The notes under the pieces: generated by a model | Told to the model about the DNA's origin: nothing | Databases searched by the model: none | What the model saw: the letters and a program-made list of their open reading frames with translations, nothing else | In this document: positions 34,922 to 43,779 of the stretch, piece by piece | How the letters are laid out: each line of letters begins with the position of its first letter | How positions within the stretch are numbered: the stretch's first letter is position 1 | Assembly (NCBI RefSeq): GCF_004125265.1 | Contig: NZ_RDTE01000003.1 | Location: forward strand, 1,984,001-2,048,000 | Length of the DNA: 64,000 nt | Reading direction: 5' to 3' | Origin: Streptomyces lydicus | GTDB taxonomy: Bacteria; Actinomycetota; Actinomycetes; Streptomycetales; Streptomycetaceae | Position numbers and translations under genes: made by a program

Positions 34922-35584
34922 GTGTCTGTTCTCCTCGAGCAACCTTCGAGCCTGGTCGCCTACCGCCCGAACAAGCCGACGGCCATGGTCGTCGTGGCCG
35001 ACCCTCGCGTCCGCTCCACCGTCACCCGCCACCTGTGGGCCCTCGGAGTGCGTGACGTGATCGAGGCGTCGTCCATCGCGGAGGCCCGTCCCCGCGTCGG
35101 CAACCCGCGCGACATCTGCGTTGCCGACGTCCACCTTCCCGACGGCTCCGGCCTCACCCTGCTGTCCGAGACCCGGGCGGCGGGCTGGCCCAACGGCCTC
35201 GCGCTGTCCGCGGCCGACGACATCGGCGCCGTGCGCAACGCCCTGGCCGGCGGCGTCAAGGGCTATGTCGTCACCGGCACCCGCACCAACCTGGGTCTTC
35301 CGGGCCGTCCGGGCACCTCGCCCATCGGCGCCACCGCGGCCCGTATGCAGCGCCGCCCGCCGGGCGCCCCCGGCCACCCCGGCGGCTACCGCGAGCTGTC
35401 GGGCCGCGAGGTCGAGGTGTTGCGGCTGGTGGCGGAGGGCCAGTCCAACAAGGCCATCGGCGTCTCGATGGGGCTCTCGGCGCTGACCGTGAAGAGCCAT
35501 CTGGCCCGCATCGCCCGCAAGCTCGGTACCGGTGACCGGGCCGGAATGGTGGCGGTCGCCCTGCGCACCGGCATCATTCACTGA
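34922..35584 (+). CDS. Orphan LuxR-type response regulator
   Basis: 220 residues. Receiver-like domain with D27, acceptor-position D69 in CVADVHLPDGSG, S96 and K113 (GVKGYVVTG), then a Pro/Gly linker and a LuxR helix-turn-helix at about 157-215 (ELSGREVEVLRLVAEGQSNKAIGVSMGLSALTVKSHLARIARKL). The acidic pair is reduced to one Asp (VADPR), so phosphorylation may be weak. No kinase is adjacent. GTG 34922 follows CCAGGAGGCCCG. Confidence 0.88.
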   Translation: MSVLLEQPSSLVAYRPNKPTAMVVVADPRVRSTVTRHLWALGVRDVIEASSIAEARPRVGNPRDICVADVHLPDGSGLTLLSETRAAGWPNGLALSAADDIGAVRNALAGGVKGYVVTGTRTNLGLPGRPGTSPIGATAARMQRRPPGAPGHPGGYRELSGREVEVLRLVAEGQSNKAIGVSMGLSALTVKSHLARIARKLGTGDRAGMVAVALRTGIIH

Positions 35585-35602
35585 CCGTTCATCCGCCCTG
35601 CT

Positions 35603-35634
35603 CGCCCGTCGAGGGAACGTTCCCTCGACGGGCG
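35603..35634. terminator. Perfect 32-bp palindrome after the response regulator
   Basis: CGCCCGTCGAGGGAAC is followed at once by its exact complement (16-bp arms). It lies 18 nt past the regulator stop and 27 nt before the rnd start, so it most likely terminates the first transcript. It could also be an operator. Confidence 0.6.
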
Positions 35635-35661
35635 ACGTGCATACACAGATACCCTTGACTG

Positions 35662-36936
35662 GTGACCGACGCCCAAAAGACCGCAGCAGACATGACACTG
35701 CGAGCACCCGGAGACTCGCCTCCGGATTCCCGACCGGCGCCGGTCCCTCTCCTGGAGCCCCGCGAGGGCATCCCCCCGGTGACCGCCACCGACGGGGCGC
35801 TCGCAGAGATCGTGGCCGCCTTCGCGGCCGGCACGGGCCCGGTGGCCGTCGACGCCGAACGGGCCTCGGGCTACCGCTACGGCCAGCGCGCCTACCTCGT
35901 ACAGCTGCGCCGCGAAGGCGCCGGCAGCGCGCTGATCGATCCGGTCGGCTGCCCCGACCTGTCGGCGCTGGGGGAGGCGATCGGCGACGCCGAGTGGGTG
36001 CTGCACGCAGCCACCCAGGACCTGCCCTGTCTGCGTGACATAGGGATGGTCCCCTCCCGGCTGTTCGACACCGAGCTGGCCGGACGGCTGGCCGGCTTCG
36101 CCCGGGTCGGCCTGGGCGCCATGGTCGAGAACGTCCTCGGCTTCGCTCTGGAGAAGGGCCACTCCGCCGTCGACTGGTCCACCCGCCCGCTGCCCGAGCC
36201 CTGGCTGCGCTATGCCGCGCTCGATGTCGAGCTGCTGGTGGATCTGCGCGACGCGCTGGAGGAGGAGCTGGAGCAGCAGGGGAAGCTGGAGTGGGCCCGG
36301 CAGGAGTTCGCGGCCATCGCCGCCGCTCCCCCGCCGCCGCCCCGCAAGGACCCCTGGCGCCGCACCTCCGGCATGCACAAGGTCAGACGACGCCGTCAGA
36401 TGGCGGTCGTACGGGAGCTGTGGACGGCCCGTGACCAGGTGGCCCAGCGGCGCGACGTGTCACCCGGCAAGGTGCTCGGGGACGCCGCGATCGTGGAGGC
36501 GGCGCTGAATCTGCCGCCGAACAGCCACGCCCTGGCCGCGCTGCCGGGCTTCGGCCACCGGATGGGCCGCCGGCAGCTGGAGCAGTGGCAGGCCGCCGTC
36601 GACCGCGCCCGCGCCCTGGCCGAGAACGAGCTGCCGCAGCCCGGCCAGCCGCTCAACGGGCCGCCGCCGCCCCGTTCCTGGGCCGACAAGGACCCGGTCG
36701 CCGCGGCCCGGCTGTCGGCCGCCCGCGCGGCCGTCACCGCGCTCGCCGAGGAGCTGAACCTCCCGCAGGAGAACCTGATCACTCCGGACACGGTGCGCCG
36801 GCTGTGCTGGGAGCCGCCGGCCGAGCCGAGCCAGGAGTCGGTCGCCGAGGTGCTGACGGGCCATGGCGCCCGCCCCTGGCAGATCGAGCAGGTCACACCG
36901 ATCCTCACCGAGGCGCTGCTGACCGACGCCGGCTGA
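35662..36936 (+). CDS. rnd: Ribonuclease D (3'-5' exonuclease with HRDC domain)
   Basis: 424 residues. DEDD-type exonuclease motifs: D64-x-E66 (VAVDAERASGYRY), the HAATQDLPCL motif and YAALDVELL (Tyr/Asp). The middle, from about 240, has an HRDC-type helical domain (VRELWTARDQVAQRRDVSPGKVLGDAAIVEAAL) and a second HRDC-like C-terminal part. RNase D trims 3' ends of tRNA and other stable RNAs. The start is GTG 35662 with a weak ribosome site. Confidence 0.92.
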   Translation: MTDAQKTAADMTLRAPGDSPPDSRPAPVPLLEPREGIPPVTATDGALAEIVAAFAAGTGPVAVDAERASGYRYGQRAYLVQLRREGAGSALIDPVGCPDLSALGEAIGDAEWVLHAATQDLPCLRDIGMVPSRLFDTELAGRLAGFARVGLGAMVENVLGFALEKGHSAVDWSTRPLPEPWLRYAALDVELLVDLRDALEEELEQQGKLEWARQEFAAIAAAPPPPPRKDPWRRTSGMHKVRRRRQMAVVRELWTARDQVAQRRDVSPGKVLGDAAIVEAALNLPPNSHALAALPGFGHRMGRRQLEQWQAAVDRARALAENELPQPGQPLNGPPPPRSWADKDPVAAARLSAARAAVTALAEELNLPQENLITPDTVRRLCWEPPAEPSQESVAEVLTGHGARPWQIEQVTPILTEALLTDAG

Positions 36937-36962
36937 CACGGGCGGCGCGGCACCCGACGCAC

Positions 36963-36996
36963 AATGCGGCGGCATCCCCGAGGGTGCCGCCGCATT
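36963..36996. terminator. Hairpin between rnd and the convergent lipoprotein gene
   Basis: AATGCGGCGGCA (36963-36974) pairs perfectly with 36985-36996 across a 10-nt loop that can pair further. Confidence 0.7.
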
Positions 36997-37006
36997 CCCG
37001 TTCCCG

Positions 37007-37681
37007 CTAGCCGTTGTTGGTGTGCGTCCACAGGACCTTGCGGTTGGTCGCGTCGATCCCATAGGTCGTCTGGTTCCAGTCGGCGGGGGTCACGACACCC
37101 ACGGTCCAGGCCACCGCGTCGCTCCCGTTCTCGGCGTTGCCGAGTTCGATGGTGGTGACGGTGCCCTTCGTCTTCTCGGTGGCCGTCTCCGCGGCCTGCT
37201 GGGCCGTGACCTTGGCCTTGGACAGCTGGCCGGCCAGATGCTTCTTGTCCTCGGCGTTACCCGACTCGGTGCGCGACTGCGTCAGCTTTCCGGAGACCGC
37301 ATCGACGCGGCCGTCGTGCACCGTCCCGTCGGACGTCGCGACCGCGGTGCTCCAGTAGGGGCTGGTGGGTGAGCCCTTGAGCTCCGCGGCGATCGGCTTC
37401 GAGGAGGGGACGGCCGCCACGGCCGCCTTCAGGGCCTGCTGGTACCCCATCTTGGCCTTGGGGATCAGGGCCTTCCGCTGGGCCTGGTCCGAGTTGAGCG
37501 AACTGCTCGGGGAGGCGGGGGCGGAGGCGGGCACCGCCCGCGGGGGGCCGGCGTCCTTCTGGGGGGCCTTGTCGCTGTTTCCGCAGCCCGACAGCAGCGC
37601 GCCCGCGGCGGCGACGGCGCAGACCAGACCGATCGCGCGCGGCCCCGCCGGGCGCCCGCACCGGGTCACGACACCACTCAT
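37007..37681 (-). CDS. PepSY-domain lipoprotein
   Basis: 224 residues. The signal peptide ends in lipobox ALLSGC with Cys33, so the protein is anchored on the outer face of the membrane. Two PepSY-like halves follow (QQALKAAVAAVPSSKPIAAELKG...HDGRVDAVSGKLTQSR and AKVTAQQAAETATEKTKGTVTTIELGN...TYGIDATNRKVL). PepSY proteins are often inhibitors or chaperones of exported peptidases. ATG 37681 is preferred over 37693 because GGAG lies 6-7 nt upstream of it. Confidence 0.8.
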   Translation of the reverse strand: MSGVVTRCGRPAGPRAIGLVCAVAAAGALLSGCGNSDKAPQKDAGPPRAVPASAPASPSSSLNSDQAQRKALIPKAKMGYQQALKAAVAAVPSSKPIAAELKGSPTSPYWSTAVATSDGTVHDGRVDAVSGKLTQSRTESGNAEDKKHLAGQLSKAKVTAQQAAETATEKTKGTVTTIELGNAENGSDAVAWTVGVVTPADWNQTTYGIDATNRKVLWTHTNNG

Positions 37682-37857
37682 ATTCGTCTCCATATGGGCA
37701 CTTTAGGTGTGTGATGGGATGAATTGCGCCAAGACCCGACCGCGTTCGGCCGTTTTCGGTCGCCCCGTTCCGCCACTTGCCATGCCGTCACCCGGCGGAC
37801 ACCCCCTTCGTCCGGTGTGACGTTCACCGCTCCGGGCGGTGGGGGTGTGCAGTCTGG

Positions 37858-37867
37858 TTACCCGTAA
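37858..37867. promoter_or_regulatory. Candidate operator before fadAB
   Basis: TTACCCGTAA is a 4-bp dyad with a 2-nt spacer, about 74 nt upstream of the thiolase start and followed by GTAGC. Its position suits a TetR- or GntR-type fatty-acid regulator, but the site is short and unproven. Confidence 0.3.
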
Positions 37868-37940
37868 GTAGCATGTCGGTGTGAAGCGTCCCCCGGGGCG
37901 CCCCGCAGCAGTGCCATCCCGCACCTGGAGGAGAGCCAAC

Positions 37941-39167
37941 GTGCCTCGTACCGCTAGGGACGTCGTCTTCGTCGACGGCGTCCGCACCCCGTTCGGCAAG
38001 GCGGGCCCGAAGGGCATCTACCACGAGACCCGCGCCGACGATCTCGTCGTGAAGGCCATCCGGGAGCTGCTGCGCCGCAACCCGGCCCTGGACCCCGCGA
38101 AGATCGACGAGGTCGCCATCGCCGCCACCACCCAGATCGGCGACCAGGGTCTGACCCTCGGCCGGACCGCCGGCATCCTCGCCGGCCTGCCGCAGTCGGT
38201 GCCCGGCTACTCCATCGACCGCATGTGCGCCGGTGCGCTGACCGCCGTGACCGCCACCGCGGGCTCCATCGCCTTCGGTGCGTACGACGCCGTCATCGCC
38301 GGCGGTGTCGAGCACATGGGGCGCCACCCCATGGGCGAGGCCGTCGACCCCAACCCGCGGTTCGTGAGCGAGAAGCTCGTCGACCAGTCCGCGCTGTTCA
38401 TGGGCATGACCGCGGAGAACCTTCACGACCGCTACCCGCAGATCACCAAGCAGCGCGCCGACGAGTACGCCGTGCGCTCGCAGGAGAAGGCGGCGAAGGC
38501 GTACGCGAACGGCAAGATCCAGCAGGACCTGGTGCCGATCTCGGTGCGCAACACCAACGCGGAGGTCGGCGAGACCGGCTGGGGCCTGGTGACCGCCGAC
38601 GAGCCGATGCGTCCGGGGACGACCCTGGAGAACCTGGCCGGTCTGAAGACGCCGTTCCGTACCCACGGCCGCGTCACGGCCGGTAACGCCGCGGGTCTCA
38701 ACGACGGCGCCACCGCCTCCCTCCTCGCCTCCGAGGACTTCGCCCAGGAGCACGACCTCCCGGTCAAGATGCGCCTGGTCTCCTACGCCTTCGCGGGCGT
38801 CGAGCCCGAGGTCATGGGCTACGGCCCGATCCCGGCCACCGAGAAGGCCCTCGCCAAGGCCGGGCTCTCTATCGAAGACATCAACCTCTTCGAGGTCAAC
38901 GAGGCGTTCGCCGTGCAGGTGCTCGCCTTCCTCGACCACTACGGCATTGCGGACGACGACGCGCGCGTCAACCAGTACGGCGGCGCCATCGCCTTCGGCC
39001 ACCCGCTCGCCTCCTCCGGCGTCCGGCTGATGACCCAGCTGGCCCGGCAGTTCGAGGAGCAGCCGGAGGTCCGCTACGGCCTGACCACCATGTGCGTCGG
39101 CTTCGGCATGGGCGCGACGGTCATCTGGGAGAACCCGAACCACAAGGACGCCGGAGGCGACAAGTGA
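37941..39167 (+). CDS. fadA: Acetyl-CoA C-acyltransferase (beta-oxidation thiolase)
   Basis: 408 residues. Nucleophile C96 in SIDRMCAGAL, the His motif FGHPLASSGVR and the C-terminal TMCVGFGMGAT place it among long-chain 3-ketoacyl-CoA thiolases. It catalyses the last step of the fatty acid beta-oxidation cycle. GTG 37941 has GGAGGAGAG about 6 nt upstream. The stop overlaps the fadB start (GTGA), and the two products normally work as a complex. Confidence 0.92.
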   Translation: MPRTARDVVFVDGVRTPFGKAGPKGIYHETRADDLVVKAIRELLRRNPALDPAKIDEVAIAATTQIGDQGLTLGRTAGILAGLPQSVPGYSIDRMCAGALTAVTATAGSIAFGAYDAVIAGGVEHMGRHPMGEAVDPNPRFVSEKLVDQSALFMGMTAENLHDRYPQITKQRADEYAVRSQEKAAKAYANGKIQQDLVPISVRNTNAEVGETGWGLVTADEPMRPGTTLENLAGLKTPFRTHGRVTAGNAAGLNDGATASLLASEDFAQEHDLPVKMRLVSYAFAGVEPEVMGYGPIPATEKALAKAGLSIEDINLFEVNEAFAVQVLAFLDHYGIADDDARVNQYGGAIAFGHPLASSGVRLMTQLARQFEEQPEVRYGLTTMCVGFGMGATVIWENPNHKDAGGDK

Positions 39168-41299
39168 GCACCACCACCACCGCCGAACTCCTGAAGGGTG
39201 CGGCCGAGCTGTTCCCGGACGAGGTCGTCACCTCGGCGCACGTCCGCCACCTCGACCTGCCGTACGGCGCGGGCAGGTTCGCGCTGATCACGCTGGACAA
39301 CGGCTTCGACCACACCAAGCCGACCACCTTCGGCCCCGGCTCGCTGGCGAACCTCAACGCCGCCATCGACCAGGTCGAGAAGGAGGCCGCGGACGGCGAC
39401 ATCGTCGGCGTCGGCGTCACCGGCAAGCCGTTCATCTTCGCCGTCGGCGCCGACCTCAAGGGCGTCGAGCTGCTGAAGCGGCACGAGGACGCGCTGGCCA
39501 TCGGCAAGGGCGGCCACGAGGTCTTCAAGCGGCTCGCGAAGCTCGCCGTACCGACCTTCGCCTACTACAACGGTGCCGCGATGGGCGGTGGCGTCGAGGT
39601 CGGTCTGCACTGCTCCTACCGCACCGTCTCCAAGGCCCTCCCGGCCTTCTCGCTGCCCGAGGTCTTCCTCGGTCTCGTCCCCGGCTGGGGCGGCTGTGCG
39701 CTGCTGCCGAACCTCATCGGCGCCGACAAGGCCGTCTCGGTCATCATCGAGAACTCGCTCAACCAGAACAAGCAGCTCAAGGGCCAGCAGGTCTTCGACC
39801 TCGGCATCGCGGACGCGATCTTCGAGGGCGCGGACTTCCTGGAGCAGTCGCTGATCTGGACCGCGAACGTCCTCAAGGGCGACGTGGCCGTCGAGCGCGC
39901 CGAGGTCGACCGCGGTGAGGCCTGGGACCAGGCCGTCGCCAAGGGCAAGTTCATCGCCGACGGCAAGGTGCACGGCGCCGCCCCGGCCGCCTACCGGGCG
40001 CTGGACATCATCGCCGCCGCCAAGGACGGCGACCTGCAGGCCGGTTTCGACGCCGAGGACCAGGCCCTGGCGGACCTGATCATGGGCGGCGAACTCCGCG
40101 CCGGCATCTACTCGTTCAACCTGGTGCAGAAGCGTGCCAAGCGGCCCGCCGGTGCGCCGGACAAGAACCTGGCGCGTCCGATCAGCAAGGTCGGTGTCGT
40201 CGGCGCCGGTCTGATGGCCTCGCAGCTGGCCCTGCTGTTCCTGCGCCGCCTGGAGGTGCCGGTCGTGCTGACCGACATCGACCAGGAGCGCGTCGACAAG
40301 GGTGTGGGCTACGTCCACGCCGAGATCGACAAGCTGCTCGGCAAGGGCCGGATCAACCAGGACAAGGCCAACCGCCTCAAGGCCCTGGTCTCCGGCGTGC
40401 TCGACAAGGCCGAGGGCTTCTCCGACGCCGACTTCATCATCGAGGCGGTCTTCGAGGAGATCGGCGTCAAGCAGACGGTGTTCGCGGAGGTGGAGGCCGT
40501 CGCCCCGGCGCACGCCATCCTCGCCACCAACACCTCCTCGCTGTCGGTCAGCGAGATGGCCTCGAAGCTGAAGCACCCCGAGCGGGTCGTCGGCTTCCAC
40601 TTCTTCAACCCGGTCGCGATCCTTCCGCTGCTGGAGATCGTCCGTGGCGAGAAGACCGACGACGCCTCGCTGGCCACCGCCTTCGCGGTCGCCAAGAAGC
40701 TGAAGAAGACCGCGGTGCTCACCAAGGACGCCCCGGCGTTCGTGGTCAACCGCATCCTGACCCGCTTCATGGGCGAGATCCAGAACGTCATCGACGAGGG
40801 CACCCCGGTCGAGACCGCGGAGAAGGCCATCGAGCCGCTGGGTCTGCCGATGTCGCCGCTGGTGCTGCTGGAGCTGGTCGGCCCGGCGATCGGTCTGCAC
40901 GTCTCCGAGACGCTCAACCGCTCCTTCCCGGACCGCTTCACGGTCTCCCCCAACCTCAAGGCCGTCGTCGAGGCCGGCAAGCGCGGCTTCTACGTCTACG
41001 ACTCCGGCAAGCCGGAGCTGGACCCCGAGGTCGCCGCCCTCCTCAAGCAGGGCGACTCGGTGCTGACCGAGGAGCAGGTCCGCGACCGCGTCCTGGACGC
41101 GGTGGCACAGGAGATCGGCCTGATGCTGGACGAGGGCGTGGTCGCCGAGGCGCAGGACATCGACCTGTGCCTGATCACCGGCGCCGGCTGGCCCTTCCAC
41201 CTGGGCGGCATCACGCCGTACCTGGACCGCGCGGGCGTCTCCGAGCGGGTGCGGGGCAAGAAGTTCCTGGCCCCCGGCATCGCGAGCGTTCCCGCGTAA
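39164..41299 (+). CDS. fadB: Multifunctional 3-hydroxyacyl-CoA dehydrogenase/enoyl-CoA hydratase
   Basis: 711 residues. The N-terminal crotonase domain (about 20-200) has GKPFIFAVGADLKGVE, YYNGAAMGGGVEVGLHC and LPEVFLGLVPGWGG with the oxyanion and catalytic Glu positions. The dehydrogenase NAD domain starts at about 342 (VGVVGAGLMASQLALLFLRR), followed by NTSSLSVSEMA, the catalytic GFHFFNPV and two C-terminal 3HCDH domains. It performs hydration and oxidation of enoyl-CoA. Translationally coupled to fadA, so subunit ratio is fixed. Confidence 0.93.
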   Translation: MSTTTTAELLKGAAELFPDEVVTSAHVRHLDLPYGAGRFALITLDNGFDHTKPTTFGPGSLANLNAAIDQVEKEAADGDIVGVGVTGKPFIFAVGADLKGVELLKRHEDALAIGKGGHEVFKRLAKLAVPTFAYYNGAAMGGGVEVGLHCSYRTVSKALPAFSLPEVFLGLVPGWGGCALLPNLIGADKAVSVIIENSLNQNKQLKGQQVFDLGIADAIFEGADFLEQSLIWTANVLKGDVAVERAEVDRGEAWDQAVAKGKFIADGKVHGAAPAAYRALDIIAAAKDGDLQAGFDAEDQALADLIMGGELRAGIYSFNLVQKRAKRPAGAPDKNLARPISKVGVVGAGLMASQLALLFLRRLEVPVVLTDIDQERVDKGVGYVHAEIDKLLGKGRINQDKANRLKALVSGVLDKAEGFSDADFIIEAVFEEIGVKQTVFAEVEAVAPAHAILATNTSSLSVSEMASKLKHPERVVGFHFFNPVAILPLLEIVRGEKTDDASLATAFAVAKKLKKTAVLTKDAPAFVVNRILTRFMGEIQNVIDEGTPVETAEKAIEPLGLPMSPLVLLELVGPAIGLHVSETLNRSFPDRFTVSPNLKAVVEAGKRGFYVYDSGKPELDPEVAALLKQGDSVLTEEQVRDRVLDAVAQEIGLMLDEGVVAEAQDIDLCLITGAGWPFHLGGITPYLDRAGVSERVRGKKFLAPGIASVPA

Positions 41300-41318
41300 G
41301 GACGCACTGATCACCATG

Positions 41319-41350
41319 GCGCGGGCCGGCTCGGCGGAGCCGGCCCGCGC
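41319..41350 (+). terminator. Strong hairpin after fadB
   Basis: GCGCGGGCCGGCTC pairs perfectly with 41337-41350 across a 4-nt loop, 20 nt past the fadB stop. Confidence 0.8.
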
Positions 41351-41486
41351 TGTCGTGTGCGGGCAGCGTCCGCCCGGGTGGTCGGGCGCCGCGGACGGCC
41401 TGGAGGGCATGACGGTCAGGCGGGCATGACGGTCCGGACGACATGACGGTCCGGACGGCGCCACCGTGACATGGGAGGGTGGCGGT

Positions 41487-41873
41487 ATGGATTCCCTGCT
41501 CATTGTCGATGCCGCGAATGTGGTCGGCTCGGTGCCGGACGGCTGGTGGCGCGACCGGCACGGCGCGGCGGAACGGCTGCGCGACGCGCTGTCCGGGTAC
41601 GCCGGCACGGGGCTGCCGGGGCTGATGGCGCCTCCCGTGGAGCTGGTCCTGGTCGTGGAGGGCGCGGCGCGCGGCGTCGAGTCCGCCGAGGGTGTGCGGG
41701 TGGTGGCGGCGAGCGGCAGCGGCGACGACCGGATCGTGCAACTGGTGGCGGAGGAGCGCGGCGACCGGGACTGCCTGGTGGTCACCGCGGACCGCGAGCT
41801 GCGCACTCGCGTCCTGGCGCTGGGGGCCCGGGTGACGGGCCCGCGGGCCGTGCGGGGGCGGGGCGACGCGTAG
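41487..41873 (+). CDS. Small NYN/PIN-like protein
   Basis: 128 residues. LLIVDAANVVGSVPDGWW at the start (Asp-Ala-Asn of NYN/PIN nucleases), the later GSGDDRIVQLVAEERGDRDCLVVTADRELRTRVLALGARVTGP resembles the Asp-Asp and TADREL core of PIN-like RNases. Function is not established. ATG 41487 has GGAGGG about 8 nt upstream. Its stop lies within a hairpin. Confidence 0.75.
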   Translation: MDSLLIVDAANVVGSVPDGWWRDRHGAAERLRDALSGYAGTGLPGLMAPPVELVLVVEGAARGVESAEGVRVVAASGSGDDRIVQLVAEERGDRDCLVVTADRELRTRVLALGARVTGPRAVRGRGDA

Positions 41874-41910
41874 GGGCTGTCGTCACCGTCCCGCCTGCCC
41901 CTATGCGTCG
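41864..41910 (+). terminator. Hairpin overlapping the NYN gene stop
   Basis: CGACGCGTAGGGGC (including the TAG stop) pairs with 41897-41910 with one mismatch in 14, across a 19-nt loop. Confidence 0.6.
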
Positions 41911-42056
41911 CCGCGCCCCCGCGGACAAGGAGCGGACAAGGAACGGCCCGTACACCGCGACGAGCGGCATACGGGTCTGCCGGGGCCGGTTCTGCGGCCG
42001 GGCCCCAGCCCTTGGGGTGCAGAGCCGGGTATCAGCCCTTCCGATGCCGCCGGGTG

Positions 42057-43583
42057 TCAGCTCTGTCCCGTCTGCCGCCCGCGGATACCCAGGCGGCTGT
42101 GCGAGCGCCCGTACAGGAAGTAGACGCCGAACCCGACGACCATCCAGAGCGCGAACCGGACCCAGGTCTCGGCGGGCAGATTGAGCATCAGCCACAGCGA
42201 CGCGGCCACCGACAGCATCGGCACCACCGGCACCCACGGGGTACGGAAGGAGCGGGGCAGGTCGGGACGGGAACGGCGGAGCAGGACGACACCGACGGCG
42301 ACCACCACGAACGCGAAGAGGGTGCCGATGTTGACCAGTTCGGCGAGTTCGTCGATCGAGGTGAAGCCGGAGACGAGGGCGACGACGGCACCCAGCACGA
42401 GGGTGGACCGGTAGGGCGTCCCGTAGCGGGGGTGGGACCGGGAGAAGACCCGCGGCAGCAGCCCGTCCCGGCTCATCGCGAAGAACACCCGGCTCTGGCC
42501 GAGCAGCAGGATCATGCAGACCGAGGTCAGGCCGACGGCGGCGCCGAAGCTGATCAGGTCGGCGAAGAAGGGGTGTCCGAGGTCCTTGAAGGCGTCGGCG
42601 AGCGGGGCGTCGGTGGAGAGCTTGCTGTACTTCTCCATACCGGTGACGACGACCGACACGGCCACGTAGAGGACCGTGCAGATGGCCAGTGAGCCGAGGA
42701 TGCCGCGGGGGACGTCGCGCTGCGGGTTGCGGGTCTCCTCGGCGGCGGTGGCCACGATGTCGAAGCCGATGAAGGCGAAGAAGACCACGGCCGCCGCGGC
42801 GAAGATGCCCATGACACCGAAGCTGGACGGGGTGAAGCCAAAGATCAGCTCCGCCAGCGGTGCGGCCAGTCCGCCGCCGGCCTCGCTGGGCTTGCTGGGC
42901 GGGATGAACGGCTCGTAGTGGGCGCCGTCGATGAGGAAGGCTCCGGCGACGATGACCAGCAGGACGACGGTGACCTTGATCCCGACGACCACTGCCGTCA
43001 CCCGGGAGGACAGCTTCATCCCCAGCACCAGGATGCCGGTCAGCACCAACACCAGGATGGTGGCGAGCAGATCGAAGCCGAAGTGCCCCTCGTGGGTGCC
43101 GGAGAGCCCGGCGGGCAGGTGCAGCCCGGCGGTATCCAGCAGGGAGCGCACATAGCCGGACCAGCCGACGGCGACCACCGCACAGCCCAGGGCGAGTTCC
43201 AGGATCAGGTCCCAGCCGATGATCCAGGCCGGCAGCTCGCCGAGCGAGGCGTACGAGAAGGTGTAGGCCGAGCCGGCGACCGGCACGGTGGAGGCGAACT
43301 CCGCGTAACACAGCGCCGCCAGCGCACAGACCACGCCCGCGACGATGAAGGACACCGCCACGGCAGGCCCGGCCTGTTCCTTGGCGATCTTCCCGGTGAG
43401 AACGAAGATGCCGGTGCCGATGACGACACCGACGCCGAAGACGGTCAGATCAAGGGCCGACAGGGACTTTTTGAGCGCGTGCTCCGGCTCCTCGGTGTCC
43501 AGGATCGACTGCTCCACAGTCTTCGTCCGGAACATGCCGCGATTGCGGCGTGAATCATGTGGTGCGTCGTGCTGTGTGCTCAT
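42057..43583 (-). CDS. Cationic amino acid/APC-superfamily permease
   Basis: 508 residues with about 12-13 membrane helices and a short charged N-tail (KTVEQSILDTEEPEHALKKSLSALDLTVFGVGVVIGTGIFVLTGKIA). That first helix with GVGVVIGTGIF and the later FFAFIGFDIVATAAEETRNPQRDVPRGI are hallmarks of the cationic amino acid transporter (CAT) branch. It probably imports basic amino acids by proton symport. ATG 43583 follows GGCGGAGG. Confidence 0.9.
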   Translation of the reverse strand: MSTQHDAPHDSRRNRGMFRTKTVEQSILDTEEPEHALKKSLSALDLTVFGVGVVIGTGIFVLTGKIAKEQAGPAVAVSFIVAGVVCALAALCYAEFASTVPVAGSAYTFSYASLGELPAWIIGWDLILELALGCAVVAVGWSGYVRSLLDTAGLHLPAGLSGTHEGHFGFDLLATILVLVLTGILVLGMKLSSRVTAVVVGIKVTVVLLVIVAGAFLIDGAHYEPFIPPSKPSEAGGGLAAPLAELIFGFTPSSFGVMGIFAAAAVVFFAFIGFDIVATAAEETRNPQRDVPRGILGSLAICTVLYVAVSVVVTGMEKYSKLSTDAPLADAFKDLGHPFFADLISFGAAVGLTSVCMILLLGQSRVFFAMSRDGLLPRVFSRSHPRYGTPYRSTLVLGAVVALVSGFTSIDELAELVNIGTLFAFVVVAVGVVLLRRSRPDLPRSFRTPWVPVVPMLSVAASLWLMLNLPAETWVRFALWMVVGFGVYFLYGRSHSRLGIRGRQTGQS

Positions 43584-43716
43584 GGGCGAACCTCCGCCTG
43601 GACGGCCCTCGCAACTCTCGTGAACTGACCGAGTCTCCGCAATGACGGGAAACAGTCAGCTCCGGCGGGCCTCCGGACGGCGGGGATTCACCCGATGGGG
43701 TGTGGCCGCGTCCATG

Positions 43717-43765
43717 CCGATGGGCCGGGCGGAACATCCGTACGGATGACCGGCCGGCCCATCGG
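43717..43765. terminator. Nested hairpin after dxs
   Basis: CCGATGGGCCGG (43717-43728) pairs perfectly with 43754-43765. Inside the loop CATCCGTACGGATG (43735-43748) is itself palindromic. It lies 15 nt past the dxs stop. Confidence 0.75.
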
Positions 43766-43779
43766 TGCCGTCTGGCGCG

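Noticed and set aside
39074..41806. 910-codon open frame opposite fadB
   Set aside because: Shadow of fadB and the NYN gene; the real genes have intact catalytic motifs and good ribosome sites.
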